Shown: positions 61,701-64,000 of the stretch, in pieces
How the letters are laid out: every line of letters starts with the position of its first letter
How positions within the stretch are numbered: position 1 is the stretch's first letter
Origin: DASVTR01 sp036387475
Lineage (GTDB): Bacteria > Acidobacteriota > Blastocatellia > Pyrinomonadales > Pyrinomonadaceae
Reading direction: 5' to 3'
DNA: 64,000 bases
NCBI GenBank assembly: GCA_036387475.1
Contig: DASVTR010000023.1
Location: 124,001-188,000 of the forward strand
Translations under genes and position numbers: made by a program
Notes under the pieces: model-generated
Told to the model about the DNA's origin: nothing
What the model saw: only the letters and a program-made list of their open reading frames with translations
Database searches by the model: none

Positions 61701-62508
61701 AGATGGTCGTGCCCTGAAAGTCTGCGATTTGAAGTTTACCGTCGCGTGCGCGCTTGATAACGTCATCGTAGGCCGCTAGAAACTGTGCGAAGTTCATCGC
61801 GTTAGCGTTCTTGACGTTGGGCACAAGCAGCGTGCGCGTGCCATCCTTCTTGGTGAGGTCAACGGCGACGCCCAGATTGACGCTCTCGCGACGCAGGCGC
61901 ACGGGTGCTCCGTCCTGTTCGGCAAAGCCGTCGTTAAGCTGAGGAAACTCTTCGAGCGCACGGATGATGGCCCACGCGATGAGATGCGTATACGAAGCTT
62001 TGCCGCGCCCGCTCTCTTGCAGATACTTGTTGATGATGCGGCGGTTTTCGTCCAGCAGCTTGACGGGGATGCGGCGCTGCGAGGTGGCGGTCGGAACGGA
62101 GAGACTCGCCTCCATGTTTTCGACAATCTTGAGCGCTGCGCCGCGAATCGGCTGTGCATCGGCAGCCGTGCTCTCAGGGGCGGGCGTCGGCGTTGCCTGC
62201 GGCTGTGCAGGCGCGCGTTGCGGCGCGGGCGCGGCGGCAGCCGGAGCAGTCGTTGTCGTCTGTGCAGGACTCGCCGCTGCACCGTCGCCGTTGGCAGGAG
62301 CGCGATTCTCCGGCGCTTCGGTCGCAGTGGGCGCGGCGGTTGCGCCATCATCGCCTAGCAGTTCCGTAAAATATGCGCGCCATGCTTCGTCAACCAAAGA
62401 AGGGTTGCTGCGATAACGGCTCAACAATCCCTCGACGTAGGTGGCGTTGGCTCCGAAATTTTCGGCAATGACCTGTGATAGATCAACAGTCTCTTGATTA
62501 TTGTTCAA
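58705..62508 (-). CDS. kgd: Fused 2-oxoglutarate decarboxylase/dehydrogenase (E2 catalytic + E1)
   Basis: 1267 aa, TTG start with GAGGTGAGAGAG upstream. N-terminal E1-type helical segment (about 1-52), Ala/Pro/Thr linker, E2 acyltransferase core (about 120-355; STYDHRIIQGAESGAF catalytic His) without a lipoyl domain, then E1o with ThDP fold (about 370-1267; GMAHRGRLNILANV, LHGDAAFAGQG, FRKLGHNEGDEP). Corresponds to the OdhA/Kgd architecture of actinobacteria. Probable TCA-cycle entry to succinyl-CoA or succinate semialdehyde. Monocistronic, preceded by a palindrome at 62597. Confidence 0.9.
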   Translation of the reverse strand: MNNNQETVDLSQVIAENFGANATYVEGLLSRYRSNPSLVDEAWRAYFTELLGDDGATAAPTATEAPENRAPANGDGAAASPAQTTTTAPAAAAPAPQRAPAQPQATPTPAPESTAADAQPIRGAALKIVENMEASLSVPTATSQRRIPVKLLDENRRIINKYLQESGRGKASYTHLIAWAIIRALEEFPQLNDGFAEQDGAPVRLRRESVNLGVAVDLTKKDGTRTLLVPNVKNANAMNFAQFLAAYDDVIKRARDGKLQIADFQGTTISLTNPGTIGTVASTPRLMAGQSVIIATGAIEYPAEYHAMASEALSAIGISKAINISSTYDHRIIQGAESGAFLARVHELLLGQHNFYERVFQDLEIAFPPMRWSIDRNPALLGGDQTRALTIKQARVLELINAYRVRGHLMADIDPLHAMPPVYHPELDIENYGLTIWDLDRVFITGGLAGKQSASLREILEILRRAYCGKVGIEYRHIQSKEQKTWIREAIRIHFVEPQPLSAEIKKRLLKKLTDAEQFERFLHTKYLGQKRFSIEGCETIVPLLDQLIEGAAARGVEDITLGMAHRGRLNILANVVGDFSERIFTSFEGSVHPNFPADEGDVKYHQGAVGERLTEDGRRVRLTVSPNPSHLEFVDAVVEGIVRAKQDALDVPREEAIDLALPVLLHGDAAFAGQGIVMETLNLAELKGYRTGGTIHIIINNQIGFTTSPEKGRSTIYSTDVARMTQLPIFHINGDDPEAAYRVLQIALEYRQEFNKDVVLDVVGFRKLGHNEGDEPSYTQPLMYARVKAHPGVRDVYARRLMREGVIDEAGVKQLIDESVQAYESALARAKEVVANKAPTTELPPPTQEEDGSRLVETAVSAEVVSEIGRQIAVVPEGFNINPKMVGQLARRAKMGEGQAPMDWAFAEAVAFGSLVLDGTRVRLSGQDSGRGTFSQRHAVMYDTQTGQPWSPLSELRSQKNKFAVFEVFDSSLSEQGVLGFEYGYSVIALDSLIMWEAQFGDFGNGAQVIIDQYIAASEDKWKQHSRLTLLLPHGYEGQGPEHSSARLERYLQLCAENNLQVCYPTSPAQYFHLLRRQVLQETARPLIVMTPKSLLRLPAAASTLDQLTSGGFQPVIDDADAANAESVRRIILCSGKVFYDLNVARKKSGDDHVAIIRLEQFYPFPEKRLREIFSSYPNATQLVWTQEEPKNMGGWTFVEPRLMNLLKGCQRPFYVGRAASASPATGSYTIHEMEQRRLVEESLTKEDAAFISNASTDKYAGQADA

Positions 62509-62596
62509 GGCTCTCTCACCTCAGATAAAACTATCAGCGCGCCGTCGTCCGGCAATTGTCGGTGTGGGCGCTGGCCTGTGAATGTTAAAGTTGAAA

Positions 62597-62611
62597 GTGA
62601 TAGCCTATCAC
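62597..62611. promoter_or_regulatory. GTGATAG-C-CTATCAC palindromic operator candidate
   Basis: Perfect 15-bp palindrome (7-bp arms, 1-bp centre), about 89 bp upstream of the kgd TTG on the minus strand and 193 bp from the hydrolase ATG. Typical size of a GntR- or TetR-like dimer site; regulator unknown. Confidence 0.5.
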
Positions 62612-62680
62612 CTTCCGCTGTGCATTGCATCCGGCATCAGGGCAGTCAGGGGCGCGTCCGCTTATTCGACAAGATAAGCT

Positions 62681-62705
62681 ATTATGCCTTACCGTGCGGC
62701 ATAAT
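62681..62705. promoter_or_regulatory. ATTATGCC/GGCATAAT inverted repeat
   Basis: Perfect 8-bp arms with a 9-nt spacer in the divergent gap between kgd and the alpha/beta hydrolase gene. Flanked by GCT/AGC-like bases, so the hairpin may be longer. Operator or attenuator, undetermined. Confidence 0.4.
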
Positions 62706-62803
62706 GTCATAGCCATTTCGAGCGACGAAACTCTACAGCGGTTCGGTTCAACTCGTGATAAAAATAGAGCGCATTGCACATTCACCGATAGGACATAGTT
62801 AAG

Positions 62804-63739
62804 ATGAAAGCAATCCGTCTGACAAAAACATTCGGGCAACTTACGCCTGACGAATTCGGGCGGCTGCTCTTGAGCGCCGGAGTGTGGCTTTTAATTCTAC
62901 TGCTCCTCGTCTGCGGCAATAACAAGGTGTTGGCCCAAGCTTCGCGCGTGGAGAGCGGTATGGCGGAATTGGGCAACGGAAAGTTGTACTACGAAGTAAT
63001 GGGGCGTGGGCGCAATGTCGTCTTGATTCATGGGGGCTTGGCCGATAGTCGGCTGTGGGACGATCAATTTAAAGCGCTCGCCAAGCATTACAGGGTCTTG
63101 CGTTACGATTTGCGCGGCTTTGGAAAGTCTGACTTTTCGATGGGGCCGCTCTCTCATGTTGAAGACCTGGCAGCGCTGCTCAAGTTTCTGCGAATTGAGA
63201 AGGCTTCCTTCATCGGTCTCTCGCTCGGCGGAATGATAGCGATGGATTTCGCGCTCGAACACCCCGCAATGGTCGAGCGCCTCGTGCTGGCCGCTTCCGG
63301 CCTGAGAGGTTATCAGGGAGTTAAAAACGAGAAGGCCATCGCCGTCTCTAAAGCGGCTGAGACCGAAGGGCGGGAAAAAGCCATCGCGCTCTGGCTGGAA
63401 CATCCGTTTTTTGCGACGGGCAAAAGCAATCCATCTTATCAACAAAGGATGCGAGAGATGCTCACGGATAATTTCAGAACGTGGGGGCCGACGCCCGCTC
63501 CGATTGTCTGGACGTGGCCGACCCGGCCAGTGATTGAGAAGCTTCAGGCAATCAAAGCGCCGACGCTCGTTATCGTCGGCGATATGGACTTCTCCAACAT
63601 CACGGCCATTGCAGACATCTTGGCCGCCAAGATTCCCGGCGCGAAGAAAGCAGTGATGACGAATGTCAGCCATCATCTCAACATGGAAAAGCCGCAGGAG
63701 TTTAATCAACTGGTCTTAAGCTTTTTACGTAGAAAATGA
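62804..63739 (+). CDS. Alpha/beta hydrolase, probably membrane-anchored or exported
   Basis: 311 aa. N-terminal hydrophobic segment (about 26-38, GVWLLILLLLVCG) then NVVLIHGGLADSRLWDDQF (oxyanion HG), nucleophile elbow FIGLSLGGMIAMD (Ser), VGDMDFSN (Asp) and VSHHLNMEKP (His). Complete triad. Esterase/lactonase-like; substrate unknown. ATG at 62804 without a strong Shine-Dalgarno. Confidence 0.87.
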   Translation: MKAIRLTKTFGQLTPDEFGRLLLSAGVWLLILLLLVCGNNKVLAQASRVESGMAELGNGKLYYEVMGRGRNVVLIHGGLADSRLWDDQFKALAKHYRVLRYDLRGFGKSDFSMGPLSHVEDLAALLKFLRIEKASFIGLSLGGMIAMDFALEHPAMVERLVLAASGLRGYQGVKNEKAIAVSKAAETEGREKAIALWLEHPFFATGKSNPSYQQRMREMLTDNFRTWGPTPAPIVWTWPTRPVIEKLQAIKAPTLVIVGDMDFSNITAIADILAAKIPGAKKAVMTNVSHHLNMEKPQEFNQLVLSFLRRK

Positions 63740-63770
63740 CCGTCAGCTAAAAATCAGCAGGCGAAATAAA

Positions 63771-64000
63771 ATGAGAACAAAGAATCGTGTGAACAACCGG
63801 AAGAAACCCTCGCGGCGTGAGTTTACGAAGACCGTCGCGGTCACGCTCGCTGGCGTACCGCTGGCGGCAACGCTCGTGCGAGCGCAGACGCCAGGCAAGA
63901 CAAAGCAAGCGCCAGCGCCGCCGAACCCGCAGCCTTCGCCCACGCCGGTTAAGCCTTCGCCTTTGGCGGAAGCATACGCGGAAGTGGCGCGTGCGCGCTT
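63771..64000 (+). CDS. Tat-exported protein, 5' part (runs off the window)
   Basis: From the ATG at 63771 the frame is open to the window end (76 codons). Twin-arginine signal KPSRREFTKTVAVTLAGVPL, then a Pro/Lys-rich linker (TPGKTKQAPAPPNPQPSPTP) and LAEAYAEVARAR. The mature domain is mostly outside, so no family can be given. Confidence 0.7.
   Translation, partial: MRTKNRVNNRKKPSRREFTKTVAVTLAGVPLAATLVRAQTPGKTKQAPAPPNPQPSPTPVKPSPLAEAYAEVARAR

Overview
The window looks like a chromosomal segment of an Acidobacteriota bacterium, most likely Blastocatellia-like (inference). The grounds are two secreted proteins of the acidobacterial VWFA-related type (6453-8624 and 44441-45487), a fused E2-E1 2-oxoglutarate decarboxylase/dehydrogenase (58705-62508), many Tat, Sec and lipoprotein signals, and a GC-rich, densely coding layout on both strands. 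No rRNA, CRISPR array, IS element or prophage is visible. There is one tRNA (Arg, anticodon ACG). Most genes are housekeeping or common accessory families.

Layout. 1-8.9 kb: tail of a membrane Ser/Thr kinase, an acyltransferase, a double-PilZ protein, gyrA with promoter and terminator, a VWA protein, and a decayed second copy of the gyrA 3' end. 8.9-13.8 kb: an S41-like protease, a LON-domain protein coupled to a MoaD-MoaE fusion, and an SbcD/Mre11-like nuclease. 14.2-18.7 kb: a signalling locus (lone receiver, NtrC-type sigma-54 activator, sensor kinase). 18.8-24.7 kb: CysQ-like phosphatase coupled to a PLP decarboxylase, then dienelactone hydrolase, aldo/keto reductase, Mpo1-like and hypothetical genes. 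24.8-29.5 kb: a tight five-gene minus-strand operon (haem-oxygenase-like di-iron oxidase, enolase-superfamily enzyme, GH3-type acyl-adenylating synthetase, membrane protein, SRPBCC protein) that looks like an uncharacterised small-molecule pathway. 29.8-35 kb: DUF1992, an extreme Gly/Lys-rich protein, DUF2721, a radical SAM protein, peroxiredoxin, a YggX-like protein and DUF1622. 35.2-36.9 kb: four lipoproteins with Asn-rich linkers. 37.1-42.2 kb: three consecutive amidohydrolase-fold proteins, of which only the middle one keeps the metal ligands. 42.3-50.5 kb: small metal-binding-looking proteins, a VWA protein, tRNA-Arg, an AT-richer HNH gene, a secreted nuclease and a large hybrid kinase. 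50.5-58.6 kb: XerD-type recombinase, secreted truncated haemoglobin, duplicated DUF6328 protein, two MacB-type permeases, a small regulator/membrane pair and a CapA-like lipoprotein. 58.7-64 kb: the 2-oxoglutarate enzyme, an alpha/beta hydrolase and the start of a Tat-exported protein.

A striking genome-scale feature is about 17 intergenic elements, nearly all long hairpins, whose arms are built from short near-tandem words. Several word families recur (TCAGGAG-like, GGGTAAAAG-like, GAACGATGA-like). Stems reach 27-30 perfectly paired bases, and some arms run into the ends of genes and supply their C-terminal codons. This, the five-gene operon, the gyrA-tail duplication, the glycine-rich protein and the amidohydrolase triad are the items most worth following up. 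All family assignments are from reading translated sequence; no searches were run.
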